NCBI GenBank assembly: GCA_018896315.1
Contig: JAHIMV010000146.1
Coordinates: 1 to 15,273, forward strand
Source: Patescibacteria group bacterium
Lineage (GTDB): Bacteria; Patescibacteriota; Patescibacteriia; UBA2591; UBA6264
Direction: 5' to 3'
DNA length: 15,273 nt
The translations under genes were made by a program, and so were the position numbers. The notes under the pieces were generated by a model. It had not been told where the DNA came from, did no database searches, and saw only the letters and a list, made by a program, of their open reading frames with translations. This document shows positions 1 to 7,468 of this stretch, one piece after another. Position 1 is the stretch's first letter. Every line of letters starts with the position of its first letter.

Positions 1-195
1 ACCGCCAATAATAAACAGAATAGCTGATATAATATGGTGAATCAAATACAACTGAGACCAAGAAAAACCAAGGCTATATTTTGAAAAGTCTTTAAGTAAT
101 AAGTTAATACACCAAATTTCAATTAAGGCGTGGATTAGAAAAGCAAATAAAAGCCCTAAAATAATAAAAATAATTAAATAAATGGCTTTTTTCAT
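1..195 (-). CDS. Small hydrophobic membrane protein, 3' end cut by window edge
   Basis: An open frame starts with ATG at 195 and runs 65 codons to the window edge without a stop, so the C-terminus is missing. The visible protein begins MKKAIYLIIFIILGLLFAFL, a hydrophobic helix of about 20 residues. A short polar stretch (residues 42-49, around LLKDFSKY) follows, then a second hydrophobic segment near residues 52-65 that ends in IIGG. It is therefore probably a polytopic inner-membrane protein. A promoter-like pair (TTGCCC, 16 bp, TATAAT) lies just upstream, separate from the ppdK terminator, so it appears to be its own unit. I do not recognise the family and assign no function. Confidence 0.6.
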   Translation of the reverse strand, partial: MKKAIYLIIFIILGLLFAFLIHALIEIWCINLLLKDFSKYSLGFSWSQLYLIHHIISAILFIIGG

Positions 196-217
196 AAAAT
201 TTATTATATTAGCCTAT

Positions 218-245
218 ATTATATCAAATCAGCGATATAGGGCAA
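218..245 (-). promoter_or_regulatory. Promoter of the membrane-protein gene at 1-195
   Basis: On the minus strand a -35 like TTGCCC (240-245) and a perfect -10 TATAAT (218-223) are separated by 16 bp. The expected transcription start is about 15-20 bases upstream of the ATG at 195. The pair lies downstream of the ppdK terminator hairpin, which fits the start of a new unit. The call rests on the motif alone. Confidence 0.45.
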
Positions 246-248
246 CAC

Positions 249-284
249 AAAAGCAGTGACAATTAATAATTTATCCCTGCTTTT
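249..284 (-). terminator. Intrinsic terminator after ppdK
   Basis: AAAAGCAG on the minus strand (284-277) pairs with CTGCTTTT (256-249) across a loop of roughly 20 nt that can add two more pairs. The arms end in runs of A and T, so the hairpin could act in either direction. It begins about 15 bases past the ppdK stop codon and would end the long 5719-299 transcription unit. Confidence 0.5.
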
Positions 285-298
285 TTAAAATATAATAT

Positions 299-2914
299 TT
301 ATTTCTCAATTACTGCTTGAGCGGCTGCTAATCTAGCAATAGGGATTCGGTAAGGAGAACAGCTAACATAATTCATACCTACTTTACAGCAAAATTTAAT
401 GCTTTCTGGTTCACCACCATGCTCTCCACAAATACCTATCTTTAAATCTTTTCTGGTTTTTCTACCCTTGGCAATTCCTGTTTTTATTAATTGGCCAATG
501 CCCTGCTGATCCAATACTTGAAAAGGATCATTTTTAAAAATATCCTTTTCCAAATAAATTTTAATAAACTTTCCAGCATCATCTCTGGAAAAACCAAAAC
601 CCATTTGAGTTAAATCATTAGTGCCAAAAGAAAAGAATTCGGCATGTTTAGCAATCTGATCAGCTGTCAAAGCGGCTCTGGGAACCTCAATCATTGTTCC
701 CACAGTATACTTCACCCTAATCTTATACTTTTTCATGGTCTGCTCAGCAATTTTTCTAGCTAATTTTTCTTGGTCAACAAATTCATTTAAATGACCAACT
801 AAAGGAATCATAATTTCCGGAATAACCTTAATTTTTTGTTTGGCTAATTCACAAGCGGCTGAGATAATTGCTTTGACTTGCATTTCTGTAATTTCTGGAT
901 AAGTGATACCTAAGCGACAACCTCTATGCCCAAGCATGGGATTAACTTCGGCTAATTCTTCTGCTTTTTCCCAAATCTTTTTTTCTGAAACTTTAATCTT
1001 TTTACTTAATATTTGAGCTTCTTTTTTAGTCTTTGGTAAAAATTCATGCAAAGGAGGATCCAATGTTCTAATCGTTACAGGAAAGCCTTTCATTGTTTTA
1101 AACAAACCTTTAAAGTCTTTTTTTTGAAAAGGTAAAAGTTTGTTTAAAGCTTTTCTTCGTTGTTCTTCATTATCAGCCAAAATCATTTGCTGCATAAATG
1201 GCAAGCGCTCTTGGGCAAAAAACATGTGTTCGGTTCGACACAAGCCAATGCCTTGAGCCCCAAATTCTCTAGCAATTTTAGCATCTTTTGGATTATCAGC
1301 GTTTGTTCTCACTTTAATTCTGCGAATCTGGTCAACCCATTTCATAAATTGAGCAAAATCATTGCTTAATTTAGGTTTAATAGTTTGAACTTTTCCTAAG
1401 ATAACTTGTCCTTTTGTTCCGTTTAAACTTAACCAGTCCCCGGCTTTAATAATAAGTTTGTCAATGATGATTTTTTTGTTTTTTTCATGTATTTTAATTG
1501 ATTCACAGCCAGCAATACAGCATTTGCCCATGCCCCGAGCCACAACAGCGGCATGACTAGTCATGCCTCCTCTGGCGGTTAAAACCCCTTCAGCCACGTC
1601 CATGCCATGAATATCATCAGGGCAGGTTTCTGTTCTGACTAAAATCACCGGACCCTTTTTACTTTGTTTAACTGCCTCATCAGCACTAAAGACAACCTTA
1701 CCAACCCCGGCTCCTGGTGAAGCTGGTAAACCTTTAGCAACAACTACAACTTTAGCTTTAGGATTAATAATGGGATGTAATAATTGGTCTATTTGTTCTG
1801 GTTGGATTCTTAAAACAGCTTGTTTTTTAGTAATCAACCCTTGTTTAACCATATCCACCGCAATTTTAATTGCGGCTTGCGCAGTTCTCTTGCCTGTTCT
1901 GGTTTGAAGAATGTATAATTTATTCCTTTCAACTGTGAATTCAAAATCTTGAACATCTTGATAGTGTTTTTCTAGTCTTTTAGTCAAAGTATAAAGCCTT
2001 TTATAAATCAAAGGCATTTCTTTTTTTAATTCTTGAATCTGTTTAGGAGTTCTTATTCCAGAGACCACGTCTTCTCCTTGAGCATTAATTAAATATTCTC
2101 CATAAAATTTATCTTCGCCAGTGGCTGGATTGCGAGTAAATCCAACACCAGTGGCACTATGGTCACCTAAATTACCAAAGACCATGGCTTGAATACTTAC
2201 GGCTGTGCCTAAGTCATCAGCAATCTTGTTTAATTTTCTATAGGTTATGGCTCGAGGAACATTCCAACTTTTTAAAATAGCATCCCTGGCCATGCTTAAT
2301 TGCTGCCAAGGATTCTGAGGAAAAGCTTTTTTTGTTTTTTGTTTAATTAATTTTTTGTATTTAACAACAAGGTTCTTTAAGTCTTGTCCTGTTAATTCAG
2401 TGTCAAACTCAATTTTTAATCTTTTTTTGGTTTGAGTTAAAATTTGCTCAAATAATTTCTTATCTACTCCAAGAACAACATTACCAAACATGTGTTGCAA
2501 ACGACGATAAGCATCAAAAGCAGAACGATAATTATTTGATTGCTTGGCTAAACCAAATACTGTTTTGTCGTTTAGTCCTAAATTTAAAACCGTATCCATC
2601 ATTCCAGGCATGGAAAATTTTGACCCACTGCGCACAGAAACTAATAAAGGATTATTAACATCACCAAATTTTTTACCAACACTTTTCTCTATTTTTTGAA
2701 TCGCTTTTTTTATTTCTGAATCAAGATTTTTTGGCAATTTTCCATTGTGTTGTAAAAAATATTGACAGACCTTGGTGGTAATAGTAAATCCAGGTGGTAC
2801 TGGCAAGCCTAAATTAACCATTTCTGCTAAATTAGCGCCTTTTCCTCCTAAAAGCTCTTTCATTTCGGCTCGACCATCCGCCTTTTTACCGCCAAAGTGA
2901 TAAACTGTTTTCAT
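299..2914 (-). CDS. ppdK: Pyruvate, phosphate dikinase
   Basis: This enzyme interconverts pyruvate, ATP and phosphate with phosphoenolpyruvate, AMP and pyrophosphate in the cytoplasm. At 871 residues it has the usual full length. The N-terminal ATP-grasp part shows the family opening (residues 8-9 and 22-28, GGKGANLAE) and the VSVRSGSKFSMPGMMDT block near 93-107. The central swivelling domain carries the phospho-histidine motif GGMTSHAAVVARG with His454. The C-terminal PEP-binding barrel has the FGTNDLTQM motif and a late GICGEHGG motif with the expected catalytic cysteine. All key residues are present, so it should be active. The start is the only one that keeps the family N-terminus. It is the last gene of a unit that also holds a DUF362/ferredoxin protein. 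Direction in vivo is not visible; in fermentative small-genome bacteria it often replaces pyruvate kinase or makes PEP. Confidence 0.97.
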   Translation of the reverse strand: MKTVYHFGGKKADGRAEMKELLGGKGANLAEMVNLGLPVPPGFTITTKVCQYFLQHNGKLPKNLDSEIKKAIQKIEKSVGKKFGDVNNPLLVSVRSGSKFSMPGMMDTVLNLGLNDKTVFGLAKQSNNYRSAFDAYRRLQHMFGNVVLGVDKKLFEQILTQTKKRLKIEFDTELTGQDLKNLVVKYKKLIKQKTKKAFPQNPWQQLSMARDAILKSWNVPRAITYRKLNKIADDLGTAVSIQAMVFGNLGDHSATGVGFTRNPATGEDKFYGEYLINAQGEDVVSGIRTPKQIQELKKEMPLIYKRLYTLTKRLEKHYQDVQDFEFTVERNKLYILQTRTGKRTAQAAIKIAVDMVKQGLITKKQAVLRIQPEQIDQLLHPIINPKAKVVVVAKGLPASPGAGVGKVVFSADEAVKQSKKGPVILVRTETCPDDIHGMDVAEGVLTARGGMTSHAAVVARGMGKCCIAGCESIKIHEKNKKIIIDKLIIKAGDWLSLNGTKGQVILGKVQTIKPKLSNDFAQFMKWVDQIRRIKVRTNADNPKDAKIAREFGAQGIGLCRTEHMFFAQERLPFMQQMILADNEEQRRKALNKLLPFQKKDFKGLFKTMKGFPVTIRTLDPPLHEFLPKTKKEAQILSKKIKVSEKKIWEKAEELAEVNPMLGHRGCRLGITYPEITEMQVKAIISAACELAKQKIKVIPEIMIPLVGHLNEFVDQEKLARKIAEQTMKKYKIRVKYTVGTMIEVPRAALTADQIAKHAEFFSFGTNDLTQMGFGFSRDDAGKFIKIYLEKDIFKNDPFQVLDQQGIGQLIKTGIAKGRKTRKDLKIGICGEHGGEPESIKFCCKVGMNYVSCSPYRIPIARLAAAQAVIEK

Positions 2915-2919
2915 TTTTT

Positions 2920-3024
2920 TTATTTAAATTGATTTTTTAATCTCTTTTTTTGATTTTTTGACAAACTTTTTACTCCTTTTTCTTTCATTACCTTGGCTAT
3001 TTTTCTTGATTTTTTTCTATGCAT
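2920..3024 (-). CDS. Tiny, very basic 34-residue ORF between the DUF362 gene and ppdK
   Basis: ATG at 3024 to TAA at 2920 encodes 34 residues starting MHRKKSRKIAKVMKEKG and ending KNQFK. About fifteen are Lys or Arg and only two (Glu16 and none other nearby) are acidic, so it is strongly basic. It fits exactly into the 119-bp gap between the DUF362 stop and the ppdK ATG, 9 bp after the former and 5 bp before the latter. That packing is operon-like and argues for a real gene. Against it, the composition is what an A-rich strand would give by chance, and there is no Shine-Dalgarno site, although neighbouring real genes lack one too. It could be a small RNA- or ribosome-associated basic protein, but no family is recognised. 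Confidence 0.4.
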   Translation of the reverse strand: MHRKKSRKIAKVMKEKGVKSLSKNQKKRLKNQFK

Positions 3025-3033
3025 AATATTTAT

Positions 3034-4020
3034 TTAAACGGTTATTAATTCATAATCTGACTCTTTGTTGGTATATTTTTCAGCAAAATTAACATGTAAA
3101 AGTGGATTTTTATGGTTTATTTCTTGAAATAGATCTTTTTTATTCAACTCATTAATCAAATCAACACTGGCTGTATCAATGGCAACAGGATTATCTGAAA
3201 AAAGCACGCCAATGTCTTTCCCAATAATACCCCCAGGATTTGTGGCACAATCACAAAGTTTAGTAATATTTTTAATAAAATTAATGTAAAAAGTTCTCTT
3301 AGGTAAATTATTAATCACCGCTGCTGCTCCTTGAGCTAATAAATCATCAAATAAAGCCTTTTCTGGTTCTAAACATTTATAAGGACATTGTAATTGGCAA
3401 ATCGAACATCCCCAACAAGAATTTAAATCAATTTTAGCTTTATTGTCAACCATTTTTATTGCTTTGGCTGGACAGAGTTTCGCACAAATGCCACAACCTT
3501 GGCATTCAGTAGCAAAACGAGGATGACTTAAGGAATGTTCCATTCCCTTGGTTTCTTTATCTACGCCGCCCATCCCCAAATTTTTTATCGCTCCACCAAA
3601 ACCCGCACAAGCGTGTCCTTTAATATGAGAAAGAACTAAAACATTTTCCGCTTCAATTAATTCTTGACAAACTCCAGCTACAAAATCTTTTGTCTTAATT
3701 TTCTTACTTTTTTTAGAGATAAGAAAAGGGGATAGTTGGTCATAGCCTCTTTCTTTGACAACTTTCTCATATCCTTTAATAGAATTTCTTGGTGAATTAT
3801 AGGCAACAGGCGTGTCAATAAAAATAGATTTTAAACCCAGACAATCCAATGCCGTAACAACTGGTTTAATATCTTTAGGCGTAAAAGCAAATTTATTGCC
3901 TGGTTCACCAAAATGAATTTTAATAAGAACTTTATTTTTAGCTGAGTAAAAATCAGCTAAAATATTTTTCATTTTAAGCTCTAATCTATCAAAGCCCTTT
4001 AAAAAATATACCTTGCTCAT
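3034..4020 (-). CDS. DUF362 domain protein with two [4Fe-4S] ferredoxin motifs
   Basis: The 328-residue protein has an N-terminal DUF362 region (about 1-170) with the conserved SHIKGHACAGFGGAIKNLGM block at 131-150. A bacterial-type ferredoxin insert follows, with two clusters: Cys173, 176, 179, 183 (CQGCGICAKLCP) and Cys202, 205, 208, 212 (CWGCSICQLQCP). A C-terminal part containing DNPVAIDTAS completes the DUF362 fold. There is no signal peptide, so it should be cytoplasmic. The family is widespread in anaerobes and binds two iron-sulfur clusters. Its reaction is not established, so only an electron-transfer or redox role is inferred. It lies 6 bp after the FKBP lipoprotein gene and upstream of ppdK in the same orientation. 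Confidence in the family is high, in the function low. Confidence 0.9.
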   Translation of the reverse strand: MSKVYFLKGFDRLELKMKNILADFYSAKNKVLIKIHFGEPGNKFAFTPKDIKPVVTALDCLGLKSIFIDTPVAYNSPRNSIKGYEKVVKERGYDQLSPFLISKKSKKIKTKDFVAGVCQELIEAENVLVLSHIKGHACAGFGGAIKNLGMGGVDKETKGMEHSLSHPRFATECQGCGICAKLCPAKAIKMVDNKAKIDLNSCWGCSICQLQCPYKCLEPEKALFDDLLAQGAAAVINNLPKRTFYINFIKNITKLCDCATNPGGIIGKDIGVLFSDNPVAIDTASVDLINELNKKDLFQEINHKNPLLHVNFAEKYTNKESDYELITV

Positions 4021-4026
4021 ATTGTA

Positions 4027-4476
4027 TTATTCAGCAAAAGAGACTAATTCAACTTCAAAAATCAAAACAGCATTTGAAGGGATAACACTTCCAGAACCTC
4101 TTTCACCATAAGCTAATTCTGCTGGAATTATCAATTTTCTCATTTCATTCAATTTCATACCCAAAAGTCCTTGTTCCCAACCTTGGATTACCTGATTAAG
4201 TCCAATAGTGAAAGTAAATGATTGACCTCTATCAACACTAGAGTCAAATTTAGTACCATCAACTAATGTCCCAGTATAGTGAACGCTAATCTGATCTCCT
4301 GATTGTACCTCTCTATCTCCTGTTCCTTCTATTAAAGTTTCTAATTTTAATTCTGTCATTTTTTGTACTTGTTCTAATTGTTCTTGTTTAACAACAGGTT
4401 CTTCAACCGTTTTACCACATCCTGTTAAAAACAAAGGAATAAGCAAAAGCGTAACAATTAATATTGTTTTTTTCAT
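4027..4476 (-). CDS. FKBP-type peptidyl-prolyl cis-trans isomerase lipoprotein
   Basis: The 149-residue protein starts with a lipoprotein signal peptide: charged MKK, a hydrophobic core, and the lipobox LTGC with the lipidated Cys at position 20. A short linker of about 25 residues leads to one FKBP domain (about 46-149) with the hallmarks VHYTGTLVDGTKFDSS, QVIQGWEQGL, and the tail PAELAYGERG...VIPSNAVLIFEVEL. It should be anchored on the outer face of the cytoplasmic membrane and catalyse proline isomerisation in exported proteins. It sits 4 bp after the secreted coiled-coil gene, so the two may form an envelope protein-folding pair; that partnership is inference. The start is set by the signal peptide. 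Confidence 0.95.
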   Translation of the reverse strand: MKKTILIVTLLLIPLFLTGCGKTVEEPVVKQEQLEQVQKMTELKLETLIEGTGDREVQSGDQISVHYTGTLVDGTKFDSSVDRGQSFTFTIGLNQVIQGWEQGLLGMKLNEMRKLIIPAELAYGERGSGSVIPSNAVLIFEVELVSFAE

Positions 4477-4480
4477 ATGT

Positions 4481-5272
4481 TTATTTAGAAAATAATCTGT
4501 TCATCCAGCCAAACAAGCTAAATCCTTTTTTCTCATTTTTGACTTCTAACTCTAAATCAGCTCTTGCCTGTTCTATATTTGCAATTTCTTGTTCTAAAAT
4601 AGCAACATCTTCAGGATTTTCAATCTGGTTCTTAAGTTCTTTTAATTCTTTTAATTGTTCGGCATTAATCCCTAAGTTTTCTTCAACTTGTTTTAAGCGT
4701 CCATAATTTGGTCCAATAAAGAACTTAACAAGTTTACTTCGTTTCTGGGCTTCTTGAATAGCTTGTTCAGCATGTTCCTGGACTTGATTCTGGGTTTGAG
4801 CAATAGTTCGGATTTGTTGTCCGACTCCAGCATTTCTTTCAGCCACCATTAACATTTCTTGAACAGCATTAGCAACTTGACTGCGGCGTTCTTCAGATTT
4901 TTCACTTCCTCTTTGAACGGCCTTTTTTGCCATTTTTTCCTCACCAAGAACACCTTCTTTAATCTGTCCTTTTTCATCTACTACCTCTTGTTCTAATCCT
5001 TGACCAGTACCTTGACTTTGTTCTTTTAGTTCTTGAATTCTTCTTTGTTCATCACTAACTTCTATATCATCAATATCCTTATCAATGTTGGTCGTTTCTT
5101 GTTCTAATTTTCGTACTCGTTCTTCTTCTAGAGCTTGTTGTTTTAATTCAGAGTCTTCTAACACTGTTTCTATTACTTGAACTTTTTTTTGTTCCCCGCG
5201 TTGAGCAAGAACACTTACAGGAATCACCAGGGTAAGCAAGACCAGAATAGCAATGATTTTCATTGTTTTCAT
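4481..5272 (-). CDS. Secreted or envelope coiled-coil protein, Gln/Glu-rich
   Basis: The 263-residue protein opens with a clear signal peptide (MKTMKIIAILVLLTLVIPVS, then VLAQ as a likely signal peptidase I site near residue 24). The mature part is almost entirely charged and Gln-rich, with long heptad-like stretches: about 30-90, 110-175 and 195-250. It ends in a short aromatic tail, FSLFGWMNRLFSK, that could be amphipathic and touch the membrane. No catalytic domain is visible. It lies between a nucleotidyltransferase gene and an FKBP lipoprotein gene, only 21 and 4 bp away, so co-expression is likely. Similar unnamed coiled-coil proteins occur in Patescibacteria. Its role is unknown; a structural envelope or chaperone-like task is a guess. 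Confidence 0.8.
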   Translation of the reverse strand: MKTMKIIAILVLLTLVIPVSVLAQRGEQKKVQVIETVLEDSELKQQALEEERVRKLEQETTNIDKDIDDIEVSDEQRRIQELKEQSQGTGQGLEQEVVDEKGQIKEGVLGEEKMAKKAVQRGSEKSEERRSQVANAVQEMLMVAERNAGVGQQIRTIAQTQNQVQEHAEQAIQEAQKRSKLVKFFIGPNYGRLKQVEENLGINAEQLKELKELKNQIENPEDVAILEQEIANIEQARADLELEVKNEKKGFSLFGWMNRLFSK

Positions 5273-5293
5273 TTGTTTTTTTTATTAAATTAT

Positions 5294-5719
5294 TTAATTA
5301 TTTTTTTTAATTAACCAAGAAGATGATTGGATTTTTCCTCCGCCAACGCCAAAAACCATTTTAATTCCTAATTTCTCACAAACTGGTACTTCAGGAATAT
5401 TATCCAATGTCCGGTCCCCTCCTTTGGCAAAAATATCAGGATTAACTAATTCTAAACTTTTACAAACTGTTTCATCTTTATCAATAGATAAGACAACTTC
5501 ATCAACTGGCTTTAAAGCTTTAACAATTTCCATTCTTTCTTTTTCATGCATAAAAGCAACACTACCTTTTATTTTTACTTGATCATCACTATTAACAATA
5601 ACGACTAATTTTGTCCCTAACTTTTTAGCAGCTTGTAAACAATGAAGGTGACCAATGTGTAAAGGATTAAAATATCCAGAAGCGCAAACAACAGTGATTT
5701 TTTTTACCCCGTTAGACAT
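5294..5719 (-). CDS. HxGH-type nucleotidyltransferase (cytidylyltransferase-like, RfaE/TagD/RibL fold)
   Basis: The 141-residue single-domain protein has the nucleotidyltransferase signature GYFNPLHIGHLHCL with His21 and His24 of the HxGH motif. It also has a NSDDQ motif at 43-47, an AKGGDRTLDN segment, and a late SSSWLI in place of the usual ISST-x-L/I motif. Such enzymes transfer AMP or CMP from a nucleoside triphosphate to a phosphorylated small molecule. The sequence resembles the adenylyltransferase half of HldE and archaeal or bacterial RibL/TagD-like proteins, but the substrate cannot be read from the sequence. It is the first gene of the unit running to ppdK. The start is fixed by an ATG just before the first strand. 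Confidence 0.88.
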   Translation of the reverse strand: MSNGVKKITVVCASGYFNPLHIGHLHCLQAAKKLGTKLVVIVNSDDQVKIKGSVAFMHEKERMEIVKALKPVDEVVLSIDKDETVCKSLELVNPDIFAKGGDRTLDNIPEVPVCEKLGIKMVFGVGGGKIQSSSWLIKKNN

Positions 5720-5772
5720 TTTTTGTTTTTTGTTTATAGTGTTAAATAATAATAAATTAGATAAACTTTATT

Positions 5773-5808
5773 CCCCATTAGAAATTATTTTTAAAATATC
5801 TAACGGGG
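5773..5808 (-). other. Hairpin between the alkD remnant and the nucleotidyltransferase gene
   Basis: On the minus strand CCCCGTTAG (5808-5800) pairs fully with CTAATGGGG (5781-5773), using one G-U pair, across an AT-rich loop of 18 nt. There is no U tract after it, so it is a weak terminator at best. It lies in the 191-bp gap 5720-5910, where I otherwise see only AT-rich sequence and an A-rich leader in front of the ATG at 5719. Confidence 0.3.
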
Positions 5809-5910
5809 TCTTTCTCTTAAACATCAATTTAATTTTACCAAAATTATTAATTTTAGACAAGAGAAAAAAAGATAAACCACCTTTTGAGCGAGCTATTTTT
5901 TAAAATTTTA

Positions 5911-6152
5911 TCATAATTTGAGGTAAAATTTTCTCTTTTTTTCTTCAAATCTTTCAATAGCATATCTTAACATTGTCCGAGGTATTTTCTTAACATGTTT
6001 TTTTAAAAATTCTTCTTCAACTCTCTGATCTCTTTTTCCTAATTCCCTTAACATCCAGCCAACAGCTTTATGAATTAAATCATGCTCGTCATTTAATAAG
6101 AGTTTTGAAATTTTCAAAGTATAATTAAGTTTATTTTTTATTATTTTAAATA
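5911..6152 (-). pseudogene. C-terminal remnant of an AlkD-like DNA alkylation repair gene
   Basis: A frame ending in TGA at 5911 encodes the C-terminal end of the AlkD-type DNA alkylation repair family: LLLNDEHDLIHKAVGWMLRE, GKRDQRVEEEFLKKH, and IPRTMLRYAIERF. Intact members are roughly 210-240 residues and built of HEAT-like repeats; only about 70-80 residues remain here. The only start in this piece is a TTG at 6117. Upstream of it the frame stays open and still looks family-like (LNYTLKIS) until it meets a TAG inside the last codons of rarA, near 6157. An N-terminal deletion that joined the 3' end of alkD to the end of rarA explains this. It should not be a functional repair enzyme. It is also the only coding piece here that ends in TGA. 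Confidence 0.75.
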
Positions 6153-7394
6153 TTTTCTATTTTTTAATTTATCAGGCAAGTATTCTTGTTTTTCCTTGTA
6201 ATCATGATCCGGACTATATTTATACCCCTTACCATAGTCTAAATCTTTCATTAATTGAGTTGGCGCATTACGAATATGCAAAGGCACTGGTAAATTCCCA
6301 TATGTTTCTACGTCTTGTTTAGCTTGTTCATAAGCCACATATAAGGCATTGGATTTTTTGCACTTAGCCATATAAACCACTATTTGAGCCAAAATAACAT
6401 TGCATTCAGGCATACCAATAAAATGACAAGCCTGATAAGCGGCCACGGCCTGTTCTAAGGCTCTTGAATTAGCCAAACCAATGTCTTCGGAAGCAAAACG
6501 AACCAATCTTCTGGCCACATATAAAGGGTCTTCCCCTGCCTCAAGCATTCTCGCCAACCAATAAAGAGCGGCGTTAGCATCAGATCCTCGCATTGATTTG
6601 TGCAAAGCAGAAATGATATTGAAATGCTCATCACCGTTTTTATCATAAAAAAGATGAGATTTTTGAAAAGCCTGTTTAATCATATCAGGAGTAATTTCTA
6701 TAACTCCTTTATCTTTTTTATTCTTAGTTTTTATTCCATTGTCTGGATTAGATAAAACAGAATATTCTAAAGTATTTAATGAGGTTCGGGCATCACCATT
6801 GCTCATCTGGGCAATCATCTCCATCACCTTATTACTAACCTTAACATTTAAAAGACCTAATCCTTTTTGCTTATTCTTTAAAGCAGTTTTAATAATCTGA
6901 ATTAATTGATCTTTATTTAATGATTTTAAAACAAAAACCCGACAACGAGAAAGCAAAGCACTAACAACTTCAAAACTAGGATTTTCAGTCGTTGCTCCAA
7001 TCAAAATAATTTCCCCTTTTTCTACTGAAGGTAAAAGAGCATCTTGTTGTTTTTTATTCCAACGATGAATTTCATCAATAAAAAGAATCGTCTTCTTACT
7101 CTTTTTCTTGTTCTCTTGCGCTTTTTTAATAATTTCTCTTAAATCTTTTAATCCAGTATTAACCGCGCTAATTTGATAAAAATCTGATTTGGTTTTTTCA
7201 GCTAAAATAAAAGCCAGGGTGGTCTTTCCACTGCCTGGCGGCCCCCAAAAAATCATTGAAGGCACTTGATCCGACTCAATCGCCTGTCTTAAAAGAGTGT
7301 TTTCTCCAATAATTTCTTCCTGACCCAAAAAACCCTTTAAAGATAAGGGTCTCATTCTGTCAGCTAAAGGAGTATTATTTGAAAAATTAGCCAT
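6141..7394 (-). CDS. rarA: Replication-associated recombination protein A (RarA/MgsA), AAA+ ATPase
   Basis: The 417-residue protein is a full-length RarA of the clamp-loader-like AAA+ family, which acts at stalled replication forks. Visible motifs are Walker A GPPGSGKTT (51-59), Walker B ILFIDE (103-108) followed by IHRW, sensor 1 GATTENPSF (133-141), and an arginine-finger region SRCRVF near 149-154. The C-terminal half has the family segments SMRGSDANAALYWLARML, RLVRFASEDIGLA and HIRNAPTQLM, which form the helical and tetramerisation domains. The start at ATG 7394 is the natural N-terminus. There is no Shine-Dalgarno site. A short leader runs from a promoter at 7416-7443, just after a structured RNA locus. 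Downstream the gene overlaps the open frame of a truncated alkD remnant. Confidence 0.97.
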   Translation of the reverse strand: MANFSNNTPLADRMRPLSLKGFLGQEEIIGENTLLRQAIESDQVPSMIFWGPPGSGKTTLAFILAEKTKSDFYQISAVNTGLKDLREIIKKAQENKKKSKKTILFIDEIHRWNKKQQDALLPSVEKGEIILIGATTENPSFEVVSALLSRCRVFVLKSLNKDQLIQIIKTALKNKQKGLGLLNVKVSNKVMEMIAQMSNGDARTSLNTLEYSVLSNPDNGIKTKNKKDKGVIEITPDMIKQAFQKSHLFYDKNGDEHFNIISALHKSMRGSDANAALYWLARMLEAGEDPLYVARRLVRFASEDIGLANSRALEQAVAAYQACHFIGMPECNVILAQIVVYMAKCKKSNALYVAYEQAKQDVETYGNLPVPLHIRNAPTQLMKDLDYGKGYKYSPDHDYKEKQEYLPDKLKNRKYLK

Positions 7395-7415
7395 AAAATA
7401 AGATTAATAATTAAA

Positions 7416-7443
7416 ATTATAGCATATTTATAGATTATAGCAA
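7416..7443 (-). promoter_or_regulatory. Promoter of rarA
   Basis: On the minus strand TTGCTA (7438-7443) and a perfect TATAAT (7416-7421) are 16 bp apart. The expected start lies about 15 nt before the rarA ATG. A second TGCTATAAT copy overlaps the -35 region. The promoter begins right at the U tract of the upstream RNA terminator, so rarA is probably transcribed on its own, unless read-through of that terminator contributes. Confidence 0.5.
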
Positions 7444-7468
7444 AAAAAAATGGGCGTATTACCCATTT
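7442..7468 (-). terminator. Intrinsic terminator of the candidate RNA
   Basis: On the minus strand AAATGGG (7468-7462) and CCCATTT (7454-7448) form a 7-bp stem with a 7-nt loop, followed at once by an unbroken run of T to 7442. This is a textbook rho-independent terminator. It lies 48 bases before the rarA start codon and about 185 bases after the consensus promoter. Confidence 0.8.

Noticed and set aside
5720..5910. Small minus-strand frame (about 43 codons, with an internal ATG giving 18) between the alkD remnant and the nucleotidyltransferase
   Set aside because: It has no proper start for the longer form, no recognisable family, and overlaps a hairpin. It looks like non-coding or decayed sequence.
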